Source: Xanthobacteraceae bacterium (lineage in GTDB: Bacteria > Pseudomonadota > Alphaproteobacteria > Rhizobiales > Xanthobacteraceae). From it: a stretch of 57,324 nt of DNA. This document shows positions 19,950 through 29,174 of the stretch, one piece after another (positions within the stretch are counted from its first letter, which is position 1; each line of letters begins with the position of its first letter). The notes under the pieces are model-generated. The model had not been told where the DNA came from. It did not search any database and was given only the letters and a program-made list of their open reading frames with translations. The stretch is taken from the NCBI GenBank assembly GCA_030041005.1, contig JASHOR010000090.1, forward strand, positions 1-57,324, written 5' to 3'. The position numbers and the translations under genes are program-made.

Positions 19950-20783
19950 TCAATAGAGACCGCGGCCATTGACGAACTGAGCCGTGCCATCCATGCCCGG
20001 CAAATTCGCCTGCGGCATGGGGTCGGCATCAGGCTCGGACACGGCGCGCGGCTGCGGCGGGTCGGGCATAGAATAGTTGGATGCGCTGGCGACCAATTCG
20101 CCCGACGGGGGCGCGGGCGGGGCCGGTGGGAAAAGGGGTGCTTGGGCAAGCCTCACGGTATTCGGCGGTGGTGCCGCCTCGTTCTGCCGCAAAGTGGCCG
20201 CCAGTAGCCGGTCATCGGACCCGCGCAGCGGCGCCGGGCCGACATATTGGACGCGCACGGGCGCGGTGCCGCGCTCATAGAAACCCAGGAGTTTTGCCGC
20301 GCGCATCGACAGATCGATGATGCGGTTATGCGCGTACGGGCCGCGGTCATTCACCCGCACGATGAGGGAGCGGCCATTGGCCAAGTTGGTCACCCGCGCG
20401 TAGCTCGGCAAAGGCATTGTCGGATTTGCCGCCGAGATACCGTTCATATCGAAGATTTCGCCATTCGCCGTGTAACGGCCGTAGAAGTCGTCACCATACC
20501 AGGAGGCAAGACCCACGGCGTCATAGTGGGGGTTGTACTTCGGCACATATATTCGGCCGGCCACCACATAGGGCGCCCCGATGAGGTGGGTGCCGCCGCC
20601 TTTGGGCACGGGTTGGCCGAGGTCGACCACGCGCGGGCTCGCAGCCACACCATAGCGAGAATCGATGTTCGAACTTGAGCAATGCGCGAGCAGGAGCGAA
20701 ATCGCAGCACAGACGCCAACGGGGACGAACCGCCGCGACGCCGCAAAAAGCCCGAACGCCGCGTCCGTCCAACGCCGCCGCAT
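19950..20783 (-). CDS. rlpA: RlpA-family septal ring lytic transglycosylase lipoprotein
   Basis: RlpA is an outer-membrane lipoprotein that cleaves denuded glycan strands at the septum. The N-terminal hydrophobic segment ends in LLLAHC (Cys35), a lipobox with an unusual His at -1. The double-psi beta-barrel domain contains GLASWYGDDFYGRYTANGE, LPSYARVTNL and the catalytic region VRVNDRGPYAHNR. The Pro/Ala-rich C-terminus has no clear SPOR domain. 277 residues. It lies upstream of dacC on the same strand with about 150 bases between, so two peptidoglycan enzymes are adjacent. Confidence 0.93.
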   Translation of the reverse strand: MRRRWTDAAFGLFAASRRFVPVGVCAAISLLLAHCSSSNIDSRYGVAASPRVVDLGQPVPKGGGTHLIGAPYVVAGRIYVPKYNPHYDAVGLASWYGDDFYGRYTANGEIFDMNGISAANPTMPLPSYARVTNLANGRSLIVRVNDRGPYAHNRIIDLSMRAAKLLGFYERGTAPVRVQYVGPAPLRGSDDRLLAATLRQNEAAPPPNTVRLAQAPLFPPAPPAPPSGELVASASNYSMPDPPQPRAVSEPDADPMPQANLPGMDGTAQFVNGRGLY

Positions 20784-20984
20784 AATCCCCCATTCCCCGC
20801 GCCCCAGGAGGTATTAAATTCTAGCGTGGTGACATTGTGGCGGAAATGGACACGATAATGGCCATAGTGAACGGCTTATTGCGTCGGCCGGGTTCGTGCC
20901 AGCGGCAATCGGCAGCGCCGATCGGGGATTTCACGAAGAATCTGTGAACTCGCGCATGGCCCTCATGCTGAGCGGTTTATTCCT

Positions 20985-21992
20985 CTACTGATAGAGCGGT
21001 TTCGCTTGCGCAATGACATTGGCGGGCGCGGCGATCAGTTCGCCCACTATTTTTTCCGCTTCGTCGCCGGTCAGCGGATGGACGGGAAGCTGCTCCTTCG
21101 CCATGTCGGCGAGATAGGCGGGATCTTTCATGGTTTCGTCGAAAGCCTTACGCATAATCGCGAGCCTGTCTGCCGGCACCTGTTTCGACATGATGAATGG
21201 TCGCCCCACTTCATCTCCGCCATCGAGGACACGAAGCAACTGCCGCTGCGCGGCGCTCGTTGCGAACGTGCCGATATAGGCCGCTTGTTCGGGGATTTCG
21301 GGCGGACGCTGTTCGATGAAGCGCACGAACGGGTGATCTAATCCCTTCTTGATCCAGTCGGGCGGTATGGAGCTGTACGAACCGCAGTCGCCATCGAGTT
21401 CGCCCTGCTCGATCGCCAGCCGCTGCTCGGCGCTGCCGGGGAAGCCAAGCACCTGTTTGACCGGCGCATGAAAGACGATGCGCAACGTCGCGCCGTTTAT
21501 GTAGTTGCCGGAGCCTTTGCCGGTCGAGCCGATGATGAACTGTCTATGCATGAGCTCATCCCAGCTCTTGATCCCCTTGGGACCGTAGCCGTAGCAGACA
21601 CGGAAATCCGGCGTGACCACGCCGACCCACGAAAACCTGCGAAAATCGAGTTGGACGCGGTCCGGCTGTACGATGGATTGAGTGACCAGCCCGGGATTGA
21701 AGATGGTCATGACCGTGCCGTCCTTGGGCGCCGTGAGGTCGAGGTAGCGCACGGAGGTCAGGCTGCCGGCTCCAGGCATGTTCTGCACGATCACATTGGG
21801 TTTGCCGGGGATATGATTGCCGATGTATCGGGCGAGGACCCGCGCGTAATTGTCGTAACCGCCGGCTGGCGAAAAGCCGACGACGATGGTGAAGGTCTTG
21901 CCTTTGTAGAAGTCAGCCGCCTGTGCCGACGGCGCCAGCGCCAAAAGGCCGACAAATGCCAGCGCAAGAAGGTATCCTCGGCTGCTTTGCAT
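20985..21992 (-). CDS. Bug/TctC-family periplasmic substrate-binding protein
   Basis: Tripartite tricarboxylate transporter-type binding protein. A signal peptide (YLLALAFVGLLALAPSAQAADF) opens the protein. Bug-family signatures follow: KTFTIVVGFSPAGGYDNYARV, IPGKPNVIVQNMPGAGSL and DGTVMTIFNP. The ATG at 21992 has a GGAGAG site and starts the signal peptide; the frame is open to 22193, but that extension has no protein-like character. No tctA/tctB membrane genes lie next to it, an orphan arrangement common for this family. Ligand unknown. 335 residues. Confidence 0.9.
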   Translation of the reverse strand: MQSSRGYLLALAFVGLLALAPSAQAADFYKGKTFTIVVGFSPAGGYDNYARVLARYIGNHIPGKPNVIVQNMPGAGSLTSVRYLDLTAPKDGTVMTIFNPGLVTQSIVQPDRVQLDFRRFSWVGVVTPDFRVCYGYGPKGIKSWDELMHRQFIIGSTGKGSGNYINGATLRIVFHAPVKQVLGFPGSAEQRLAIEQGELDGDCGSYSSIPPDWIKKGLDHPFVRFIEQRPPEIPEQAAYIGTFATSAAQRQLLRVLDGGDEVGRPFIMSKQVPADRLAIMRKAFDETMKDPAYLADMAKEQLPVHPLTGDEAEKIVGELIAAPANVIAQAKPLYQ

Positions 21993-22264
21993 CGCACTCT
22001 CCGATCGTCGTCGTTGTGGCGGGTTTAGCAGCGCCCGTCGGCGCGCTGCAACCACCTCCGAGGCCCCGAGGCCCGTTGCGCGCGGCCGGCGCGGCAGAGG
22101 CTCGTCGCGCGGTTCCAGGGAACGGGCCGTGCGGCGATTGCGCGCTTGATCCCTGTATCTCACATAAGACAGGCGGCAGCGACATCGTGGCAACGCCCGC
22201 GTTGTCGAATCGTTAAGGACAAAAGAGGCAGCTTCGACGAGCGGAACGGCGAGCGATCGATTGG

Positions 22265-22355
22265 GGAAGGGTGGCCGAGTGGTTTAAGGCACCGGTCTTG
22301 AAAACCGGCAGGGGGTTATGCTCCCTCGTGAGTTCGAATCTCACCCCTTCCGCCA
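22265..22355 (+). tRNA. tRNA-Ser(UGA)
   Basis: A class II tRNA folds cleanly. The acceptor stem GGAAGGG (22265-22271) pairs with CCCTTCC, followed by discriminator G and encoded CCA (22353-22355). The D arm contains TGGCCGAGTGGTTTAAGGCA. The anticodon stem CCGGT/ACCGG encloses CTTGAAA with anticodon TGA at 22299-22301. A long variable arm follows, and the T loop is GTTCGAATC. 91 bases. The downstream gap (22356-22513) holds no gene. Confidence 0.97.
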
Positions 22356-22513
22356 GCTATCGCCGGCGGCTATGGTGCTGACTCCTGAAAGTCCGTCGGC
22401 GACCACCGAGCCGACGATTTTGAGGCTCCGCCGCAAAACCGGTATGCCGGGAATCAGCAAGAGTGCCGCTATCGACCGAACGTCGGCCGCCGTTGCGCTT
22501 CATGTAACTTCAT

Positions 22514-23803
22514 CTAATACGTGCCAAACATGTAAACGAGGCCGAGCTTCGCATACTGCATTTGCAGGTGCCCGGTGAATGGTTCCGAGGTGCTGCCAAA
22601 GCCCGCCGCGGTCAGAATCACATCCCCATTGATGTCGCCGGCAAACGCATACTGGTACTCGAAGCGCGCCGCCCAATGATCGGTCAGCGCGGTCTCGATG
22701 CCGCCGCCGATCTCGGCCGCATTCACCCGTTGGCCCGGAATTTGGACTATGTTGTCGAACTCCGATGTCGTCTTGAAGCCGGTCGTGAGCCAACCGGCGG
22801 TGCCGTACAGCATCGTTGCCGGCGTCAGCAGATAGCCGACGCGCCCGCGCAGTGCTGCCGTCCAGTCAAGCCGGATATCGGCCGTTGACAGGCCCGGTTC
22901 CAGTTCGCCTTCAGCGCCCAGCACCCATTGCCGCGCGACGTGCCAATTATGGCCGGCCAGAATAGCGGGAAAGACGCCCGGCGTGCCGACCCCATCAATT
23001 TCAGTGCCGGGAAAGGCGGGAAATTCGACCTTGGCGTTGCCGACGCCGGCGCCGAGCGCGCCGCCGAGGTAGAATCCGTTCCATGACGGCTGGACCGATG
23101 CGCCGTCCCATGGAGCCGGGTCGCTGCCGCCGAAATTGTGGATCAGGGCGACGCGGCCGACGGCGACGTCCGGCCGCATCGGACCCAAAGCGGTGGTAGT
23201 ACTCAGGGTTTGTGCGCCGTAGAGGCTGTAGAGATATTCAAGCCGGGCAATCCAACCCGGTGCGATCATGGTCTCGATGCCGGCGCCGAGCTGCGGACCG
23301 TCAAACCAGACGTTATCCGTCTCAAAGAAGGCGTCGGTTGGCACGCTGAGGGTGCGGGTAAAATCCGACCAGGTCCACCCGGCGGTGCCATAGAGAAGCG
23401 TTCCCGGCGTGACCAGATAACCCAAGCGCGTGCGCAAGGAATATTCTGGCCGCTTCTGCTCGACGCTTAGATCGAGGAGGTCGAATGCGGCCTCCTCGAC
23501 ATTGATACGGCTGGTGATGTCGGGAAAGCTGACGTCGCCCTCGATGCCAATGAGCCACCGCGGCGCGATCATGTGGTTGTAGCCGGCGAGGAGCCCGCCA
23601 ACGAATCCCTGGCCGCTCAGAAAATCAAAGGCGGATAATCCCGGCACCGCCTCCGGGGAGACCTGACCGACTCCCATGCCGGAGCCGAGGTCGGTACCGA
23701 GATAGAAGCCTTCCCAGATGGGCACGGGCGGAGGCGCGTTTGCGGCCAAAGCCGATCCCCCAATCGCCGATGCAATAGCGGCAATGACAAGCGTCGCTCT
23801 CAC
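22514..23803 (-). CDS. outer membrane protein with two tandem Omp25-type barrels
   Basis: A signal peptide (RATLVIAAIASAIGGSALA) is followed by two homologous outer-membrane beta-barrel domains. Domain 1 begins PIWEGFYLGTDLGSGMGVG and domain 2 begins PSWNGFYLGGALGAGVGNA. Each half repeats the order GFYLG, AGYNH/AGHNW, GIEGD/GAEGE, LRTRLGYL/LRGRVGYL, TLLYGTAGW/TMLYGTAGW, GAGIET/GGGIET and RLEYLY/RFEYQY. Single-barrel Omp25/31 proteins are about half this size. The GTG at 23803 was chosen because it begins the signal peptide; the frame upstream to 23950 is translated repeat. 429 residues. Likely an outer-membrane structural protein; transport function unknown. Confidence 0.85.
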   Translation of the reverse strand: MRATLVIAAIASAIGGSALAANAPPPVPIWEGFYLGTDLGSGMGVGQVSPEAVPGLSAFDFLSGQGFVGGLLAGYNHMIAPRWLIGIEGDVSFPDITSRINVEEAAFDLLDLSVEQKRPEYSLRTRLGYLVTPGTLLYGTAGWTWSDFTRTLSVPTDAFFETDNVWFDGPQLGAGIETMIAPGWIARLEYLYSLYGAQTLSTTTALGPMRPDVAVGRVALIHNFGGSDPAPWDGASVQPSWNGFYLGGALGAGVGNAKVEFPAFPGTEIDGVGTPGVFPAILAGHNWHVARQWVLGAEGELEPGLSTADIRLDWTAALRGRVGYLLTPATMLYGTAGWLTTGFKTTSEFDNIVQIPGQRVNAAEIGGGIETALTDHWAARFEYQYAFAGDINGDVILTAAGFGSTSEPFTGHLQMQYAKLGLVYMFGTY

Positions 23804-23833
23804 GATAGGCAGCCCGGCCCAGACGAGGCAGCC

Positions 23834-23907
23834 TCGTGTCCCGATTCCGAAGTTCGCATCATTATGCGGCACCCTCGTTTGCGAACTTCGGGAGTCGAAG
23901 GACACTA
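23834..23907. repeat. palindromic repeat module A (single copy)
   Basis: Lone copy of module A between the divergent double-barrel omp and the luciferase-like gene, starting about 30 bases before the omp GTG. The left arm (CGATTCCGAAGTTCGCATC) is intact. The right arm has drifted (TTCGGGAGTCG instead of TTCGGAATCG), and the left outer end reads TCGTG rather than TAGTG. The loop matches the other two copies. Confidence 0.8.
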
Positions 23908-23952
23908 GCGCGTATCGATGATCTTGCCCGAACGGCATGCTAACGCTCAATC

Positions 23953-24984
23953 ATGAGCAACCACGTCGAGCTTGGTTTGGACACCTTTGGCGACGTCACC
24001 GTCGGGTCTGACGGACGACCGCTGTCGCAGGCGCAGGTCATCCGCGACGTGATCGAAGAGGCGGTGCTTGCGGACCGGCTCGGCATCGATGCGTTCGGCA
24101 TCGGCGAGCATCACCGGCCCGATTTTGCCATCTCGGCGCCCGAAGTCCTGCTCGGCTCCATCGCCGGGCGAACGCGGCGGATCCTGCTCGGGACGGCCGT
24201 CACGGTTCTCAGCACGGACGATCCGGTCCGCGTCTTCGAGCGTTTTTCAACCCTGAATGCCGCCTCCAACGGACGGGCCGAGATCACGCTCGGCCGCGGT
24301 TCGTTCACCGAATCCTTTCCGCTGTTCGGCTATGACCTCACCAAGTACGAGGAATTATTCGAAGAGAAGCTCGATCTGTTCGCGGCATTGATCCGGCAGA
24401 AGGCCGTGACCTGGCGCGGCAATACGCGCCCTCCGCTTTCAGATCAACGGGTCTTTCCGCCGCTCGAGCATGGGTCGCTAAAAACCTGGGTCGGCGTCGG
24501 CGGCAGCCCGGAATCGGTTGTCAGGGCGGCGCGCTATGATTTTCCATTGATGCTCGCCATTATCGGCGGCGATCCGAAGCGTTTTCTTCCTTACGTCAAC
24601 CTCTACCATAGCGCCTGCGCGCAGCTTGGCAGGACGGCGCAGCGCGTCGGCCTGCACGCGCACGGTTATGTCGCCGACAGCGACGAACAGGCGCGCGAGG
24701 AGCTGTGGCCGCATTACAAGGCTTCGCGCGATCGCATCGGCGCGGAGCGAGGCTGGCCGCCGGTCACCAGAAGTGCGTTCGATCGCGAGGCGGAAGGCGG
24801 CGCGCTCAACGTCGGCTCTCCGGCGACCGTGGCGCAAAAGATCGCAGCAACGATGAAAGCGCTCGGCATCTCCCGTTTCGATATGAAATACAGTCAAGGA
24901 ACGTTGCCGCACGACAGGCTCATGCGCAGCATCGAGCTTTACGGGAGCAAGGTTGTCCCTATGGTGCGCGAGATCCTTGGTTGA
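23953..24984 (+). CDS. luciferase-like (LLM class) flavin-dependent monooxygenase
   Basis: A bacterial-luciferase-superfamily TIM barrel using FMNH2 or F420. Seen motifs are GIDAFGIGEHHRPDF, ILLGTAVTVLSTDDPVRV, EITLGRGSFTESFPLFGYD and the C-terminal GSPATVAQKI. These fit the single-component LLM oxidoreductases similar to YtbE/alkanal monooxygenase-like proteins. The substrate cannot be read from sequence. 343 residues, full length. It is divergent from the double-barrel omp, and no partner flavin reductase lies nearby. Confidence 0.88.
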   Translation: MSNHVELGLDTFGDVTVGSDGRPLSQAQVIRDVIEEAVLADRLGIDAFGIGEHHRPDFAISAPEVLLGSIAGRTRRILLGTAVTVLSTDDPVRVFERFSTLNAASNGRAEITLGRGSFTESFPLFGYDLTKYEELFEEKLDLFAALIRQKAVTWRGNTRPPLSDQRVFPPLEHGSLKTWVGVGGSPESVVRAARYDFPLMLAIIGGDPKRFLPYVNLYHSACAQLGRTAQRVGLHAHGYVADSDEQAREELWPHYKASRDRIGAERGWPPVTRSAFDREAEGGALNVGSPATVAQKIAATMKALGISRFDMKYSQGTLPHDRLMRSIELYGSKVVPMVREILG

Positions 24985-25062
24985 GTCTCGAAGAGAGTTT
25001 CGCTGCCTCTGCCCAACGGCAAGCCGGCATGAAAGCACAACGGACGGTGCTTGCTTTGTCTT

Positions 25063-25362
25063 TCAACGTTTATTTTCGTTGAGGAGACTGGGCAGCTTGA
25101 ACTGCTGATGTTCGTTCGGTCGCGGGTCGAACAACTTGACGCTGCCCGAGCCGACGCATTTGACCTTCGCGGCATAGTGCACCGAGAACCGGGAGCCGGC
25201 GTAGAGTTCGCGGGCATGGCCAAACACATGCTGTCTGCCTGCCTTGTTGACGTGGAGGCGAACCATCTGCTGGCAGATCGGACATTGCGCCACCAGAGGG
25301 TGGAGTCTTCGTCCGCCCAGAAGCTTGGCGAACTCGATGACCCATACGGATAAGTGCCGCAT
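25063..25362 (-). CDS. small conserved-looking Cys-containing protein, function unknown
   Basis: 99 residues starting at ATG 25362 behind a strong GGAGGGGAGA site. The protein has a CPIC motif (residues 27-30), a run of histidines (RLHVNKAGRQHVFGHAREL) and a later single cysteine (KVKCVGSG). This could be a small zinc site, but a full set of four ligands is not obvious. The C-terminus is charged (NEHQQFKLPSLLNENKR). I do not recognise the family. The ribosome site and lack of strong antisense competition make it likely real. It lies convergent to the luciferase-like gene. Confidence 0.6.
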   Translation of the reverse strand: MRHLSVWVIEFAKLLGGRRLHPLVAQCPICQQMVRLHVNKAGRQHVFGHARELYAGSRFSVHYAAKVKCVGSGSVKLFDPRPNEHQQFKLPSLLNENKR

Positions 25363-25527
25363 TCTCCCCTCCGCAATTGCGCTCGCCCCTCACGCGTTGC
25401 CGGGGAGCCCAGCACATCTCTGTGACCAAATATTGATGTAGGCTGTACGCAACGCAAGGCTCGGCGCGCTGTTGTGCACCGGGGCTTTGGATTCGGAAAC
25501 TGCCAGCGGTGACAATCGCGGCCTAGC

Positions 25528-26355
<828 letters not shown>

Positions 26356-26568
26356 TCAACCCCCTTGCCGCGCCCGCACGATCTCGACGCTGTCGCCCGG
26401 CCTCAGCGGCGTTTCGCCCCACGCCTGGCGTGGAACGACCGAGCCGTTGAGCGCCACCGCAATGCCGCGCTGGCTCGAGTCGATGGCCTTTTCCGCCAGC
26501 AGGCCCCCGATGGTGGCGGCAACCAAAGGCTCATTCTCGCCGTTGATGCGGATCATGGGTTCGCTCAT
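26356..26568 (-). CDS. thiS: sulfur carrier protein ThiS
   Basis: A 70-residue ubiquitin-like sulfur carrier ending in the essential Gly-Gly (RARQGG). The beta-grasp pattern MIRINGENEPL...VALNGSVVPR...LRPGDSVEIV matches ThiS/MoaD. Its position between thiO and thiG assigns it to thiazole synthesis rather than molybdopterin. The ATG at 26568 was chosen because the family starts at this point; an open extension to 26655 overlaps thiO and is unconserved. Confidence 0.94.
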   Translation of the reverse strand: MSEPMIRINGENEPLVAATIGGLLAEKAIDSSQRGIAVALNGSVVPRQAWGETPLRPGDSVEIVRARQGG

Positions 26569-26581
26569 TGGGATGCCTCGG

Positions 26582-27742
26582 TCATTCGGCAGCCCGTGCC
26601 GGCAGAAAGCGTTCGAGGCCGAACGGCTGGATCGCCGGATCGAGCACGTCGTCAAGAATAAGGCGGGCCATGGCGTCCGCAGTGATCGGCGTCAACAGGA
26701 TGCCGTTGCGGTGATGCCCTGTGGCATAGAACAAGCCCTCGCAAGGTCCGCGGCCAAGAACCGGCGCATCGTCGCGGCTGCCCGGGCGGTGGCCGACCCA
26801 GGTTTCGGCGATGGGCAGTTCTTCGATCGCCGGTACCGCCCGCCACGCCGCTTCCAGGAGGGTGAGCATGCCGCCCGCCGTGATCGCGCTGTCGAACCCT
26901 TTTTCCTCGACGGTGCCGCCGACGATGAGGCGGCCATCGCGCCGCGGCACCAGATAGGCACCCGGCGCCCACAGGACGTGCTCAAGAAGCGAGTGAGCCG
27001 CGTCCATCTGCAGCGCCAGCATCTGGCCCTTGACCGGGCGCACCGGCGGACGCCGGTCTTGAGACAATCCGCGGATGCTGCGCGACCAGGCCCCGGCGGC
27101 GAGTACGACGATGTCGGCGTCGAAAATCGTGCCGTCCTCGAGCACTACGCCCGTAGTCCGGCCGTTGTGCATCGCGATCTCCCTCACCGGCTCGAATTCG
27201 CGGATTGTTGCGCCGGCGGTTTCGGCGGCAATACGCAGTGCTTGCGCCAGCTTGCGGTTATCGACCTGATGGTCTTCCGGCGAAAACAGTGCTCCCGCAA
27301 GCTTGCCGGCGAGGTGCGGCTCGCGCGCACGGGTCGCCCCGGCCGACAGCCACTCCAGAGGAAGGCCGAGTTTCCTCTGAAATTGCAGGCGATGATCGAT
27401 CTCGGCTTGATCATCGGCGGTCAGCGCCAGAACAAGGGTGCCCTCTCGGCGCAGTTCCACGTCGATACCGCTCAGGCGCAAGAGCTCCTCGGCAAAGGCC
27501 GGCCACCGCCGCTGACTGTCGCGACCAAGCGCGACCAAATCCTCTTCCCCCGGCTCGGCCTCGCAGCAAGCAGCCAGCATGCCGGCCGCGGCATGGCTCG
27601 CGCCCGATCCGGCAGCGCCGCGGTCGAACACCGTCACCCGGGCGCGGTCGGCAAGCCGCCACGCAATGCCGAGCCCGATGACGCCGGCGCCGATGATCGC
27701 AACGGCGGGCTTCTTGCCGAAATGTGGAGGATGATCCGTCAG
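26582..27742 (-). CDS. thiO: glycine oxidase ThiO (apparent CTG start)
   Basis: FAD-dependent amino-acid oxidase that makes the imine (dehydroglycine) for ThiG. The FAD dinucleotide motif AIIGAGVIGLGIAWRLADRA lies at residues 15-34, upstream of the first in-frame GTG (27637), so translation must begin earlier. Between that motif and the riboswitch there is no in-frame ATG, GTG or TTG. A CTG at 27740-27742 lies 6 bases after AGGGAG and gives the expected N-terminus. Other DAO-family motifs are VVLAAGAWSRS, GQMLAL, VPRRDGRLIVGGTVE, WVGHRPGS and ATGHHRNGILLTP. 386 residues. The CTG start is inferred, but the coding content upstream of 27637 is solid. Confidence 0.9.
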   Translation of the reverse strand: MTDHPPHFGKKPAVAIIGAGVIGLGIAWRLADRARVTVFDRGAAGSGASHAAAGMLAACCEAEPGEEDLVALGRDSQRRWPAFAEELLRLSGIDVELRREGTLVLALTADDQAEIDHRLQFQRKLGLPLEWLSAGATRAREPHLAGKLAGALFSPEDHQVDNRKLAQALRIAAETAGATIREFEPVREIAMHNGRTTGVVLEDGTIFDADIVVLAAGAWSRSIRGLSQDRRPPVRPVKGQMLALQMDAAHSLLEHVLWAPGAYLVPRRDGRLIVGGTVEEKGFDSAITAGGMLTLLEAAWRAVPAIEELPIAETWVGHRPGSRDDAPVLGRGPCEGLFYATGHHRNGILLTPITADAMARLILDDVLDPAIQPFGLERFLPARAAE

Positions 27743-27747
27743 TGGCG

Positions 27748-27828
27748 GCTCCCTTCGCTGGAATGACCCAGACAGGTTCGACGGGTTTGATCTCAGCCGC
27801 GCGCACGAAGCGCGGCACCCCTGGCCAA
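27748..27828 (-). promoter_or_regulatory. TPP riboswitch (thi box) for thiO-thiS-thiG
   Basis: Read on the minus strand, the conserved thi-box elements occur in order. These are AGGGGTGCC at the 5' side of P1/P2, GGCTGAGAT, AACCCGTCGAACCTG, and the 3' core TCATTCCAGCGAAGGGA. The P3 arm pairs CGCGC with GCGCG around TTCGTG. The 3' end GAAGGGAG is also the probable ribosome site of thiO, 6 bases before its CTG start. That suggests control by hiding the Shine-Dalgarno when TPP is bound. Confidence 0.95.
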
Positions 27829-27912
27829 TATATGTATGATGGGAAATCTATGGCGCTTAGGCAAGGCCCTGCTCGCCGCCTGCCAATCCCTGTTCAGAAA
27901 GAGCAAGCGGAC

Positions 27913-28752
27913 TCAAGCCTCCTTGGCCAGCCTGTCGAATTGCATCAGCCGCGCAAGAAGCGGCTCCATCGCCTTGAGCGGCACCATGTTCGGGCCGTCC
28001 GACGGCGCCTTGTCGGGGTTCTGGTGGGTTTCAATGAAGATGCCGGCGACGCCGACTGCGACGGCCGCCCGCGCCAGAACCGGCACGAATTCGCGCTGGC
28101 CGCCGGACGAGGTCCCCTGCCCGCCCGGCTGCTGCACCGAATGGGTTGCGTCGAAGATCACCGGCGCTCCTGTGGTTTCCGCAAGCTGCGGCAATGCCCT
28201 CATGTCGGACACGAGCGTGTTGTAGCCGAACGAGACGCCACGCTCGGTGACGAGCACATTGCGATTGCCTGCGCCGATGATCTTTTGCACCACATTGGCC
28301 ATGTCCCAGGGTGCCAGAAACTGCCCCTTCTTGACGTTCACGACGCGGCCGGTCCTGGCGGCCGCGATCAGGAGATCGGTCTGCCGGCAGAGGAACGCAG
28401 GAATCTGCAATACGTCCACGACTTCGGCGACTACGGCGCACTGAGCCGGTTCGTGCACGTCGGTGAGCACGGGGACGCTGAGCTCTTTGCGCAGGTCCGC
28501 GAAGATCGCGAGCGCCTTGTCGAGACCAATGCCGCGCACGCTTTTGGCGCTGGTGCGGTTGGCCTTGTCGAACGAGGTTTTGTAGACCAGACCGATGGCA
28601 AGGCGCGCAGCGATCTCCTTGAGCGAGCCAGCCATCTCGAAGGCATGCGTACGGCCTTCAAGCGCGCATGGACCCGCGATCAGCGCGAGCGGCAGCGTGT
28701 TGCCGAACCGTACGCCGCGAACGTCCACCGCAGGATTTGGTTTGGCGGTCAT
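27913..28752 (-). CDS. kdsA: 3-deoxy-8-phosphooctulonate (KDO-8-P) synthase
   Basis: Condenses arabinose-5-phosphate with PEP for the KDO core of lipopolysaccharide. Signature segments are [61 protein letters not shown] and [11 protein letters not shown]. Cys29 in [10 protein letters not shown] marks the metal-dependent class; the E. coli type has Asn there. The ATG at 28752 has a GAGGG site. 279 residues. It follows the NIPSNAP gene at 73 bases in the tpiA-secG-pyrG-kdsA run conserved in this order. Confidence 0.96.
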   Translation of the reverse strand: MTAKPNPAVDVRGVRFGNTLPLALIAGPCALEGRTHAFEMAGSLKEIAARLAIGLVYKTSFDKANRTSAKSVRGIGLDKALAIFADLRKELSVPVLTDVHEPAQCAVVAEVVDVLQIPAFLCRQTDLLIAAARTGRVVNVKKGQFLAPWDMANVVQKIIGAGNRNVLVTERGVSFGYNTLVSDMRALPQLAETTGAPVIFDATHSVQQPGGQGTSSGGQREFVPVLARAAVAVGVAGIFIETHQNPDKAPSDGPNMVPLKAMEPLLARLMQFDRLAKEA

Positions 28753-28825
28753 CTGAACCCTCGCGGGCGACCATGACGGCCGCGCCGCGCCGGGTCAACC
28801 GCGCGCAGACGCGTTGCGCAGCGCC

Positions 28826-29152
28826 CTATTTGACTGCCGAAAAGGCCGTCGGCTGCAGAATCTGATTGGTCGCATTGGTCAGGATCGGTCCGTCCTTTTC
28901 GCTGTCGGCACGGGCAGAGATCCACGCCGGATCGGCCATGAACGCGTTCCACTTCCTCTCCCGATCGGCGAGCGATTCCCACGCCAGCAAGTAGGTCAGT
29001 TCCTGGTTGGATTCGCCAATAAGCGTCGTCCAGAAGCCGGCCTGCTTGATGCCGTGCTTGTCCCAGAGCTTCAGCGTAACCTTCTCAAATCGTTGCAGCA
29101 GAGCCGGCAGCCGGCCCGGCACGCAGCGGTAAACGCGCATTTCGTACAGCAT
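28826..29152 (-). CDS. NIPSNAP-family protein
   Basis: A 108-residue ferredoxin-like dimeric alpha-beta barrel of the NIPSNAP family. It shows the family opening LYEMRVYRCVPGRLPALLQRF and the central WTTLIGESNQELTYLLAWES, then the WNAFMADPAW motif. Function is not established for bacterial members. The ATG at 29152 has AGAGGAAA upstream. It lies between pyrG and kdsA on the same strand. Confidence 0.88.
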   Translation of the reverse strand: MLYEMRVYRCVPGRLPALLQRFEKVTLKLWDKHGIKQAGFWTTLIGESNQELTYLLAWESLADRERKWNAFMADPAWISARADSEKDGPILTNATNQILQPTAFSAVK

Positions 29153-29174
29153 TGAGGTTTCCTCTCCTTTGCCT

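Noticed and set aside
23804-23950. N-terminal extension of the double-barrel OMP
   Set aside because: It translates repeat module A and would place the signal peptide internally.
27411-27818. 135-codon open frame over the TPP riboswitch and thiO start
   Set aside because: It is out of frame with thiO and translates the riboswitch; no protein features.
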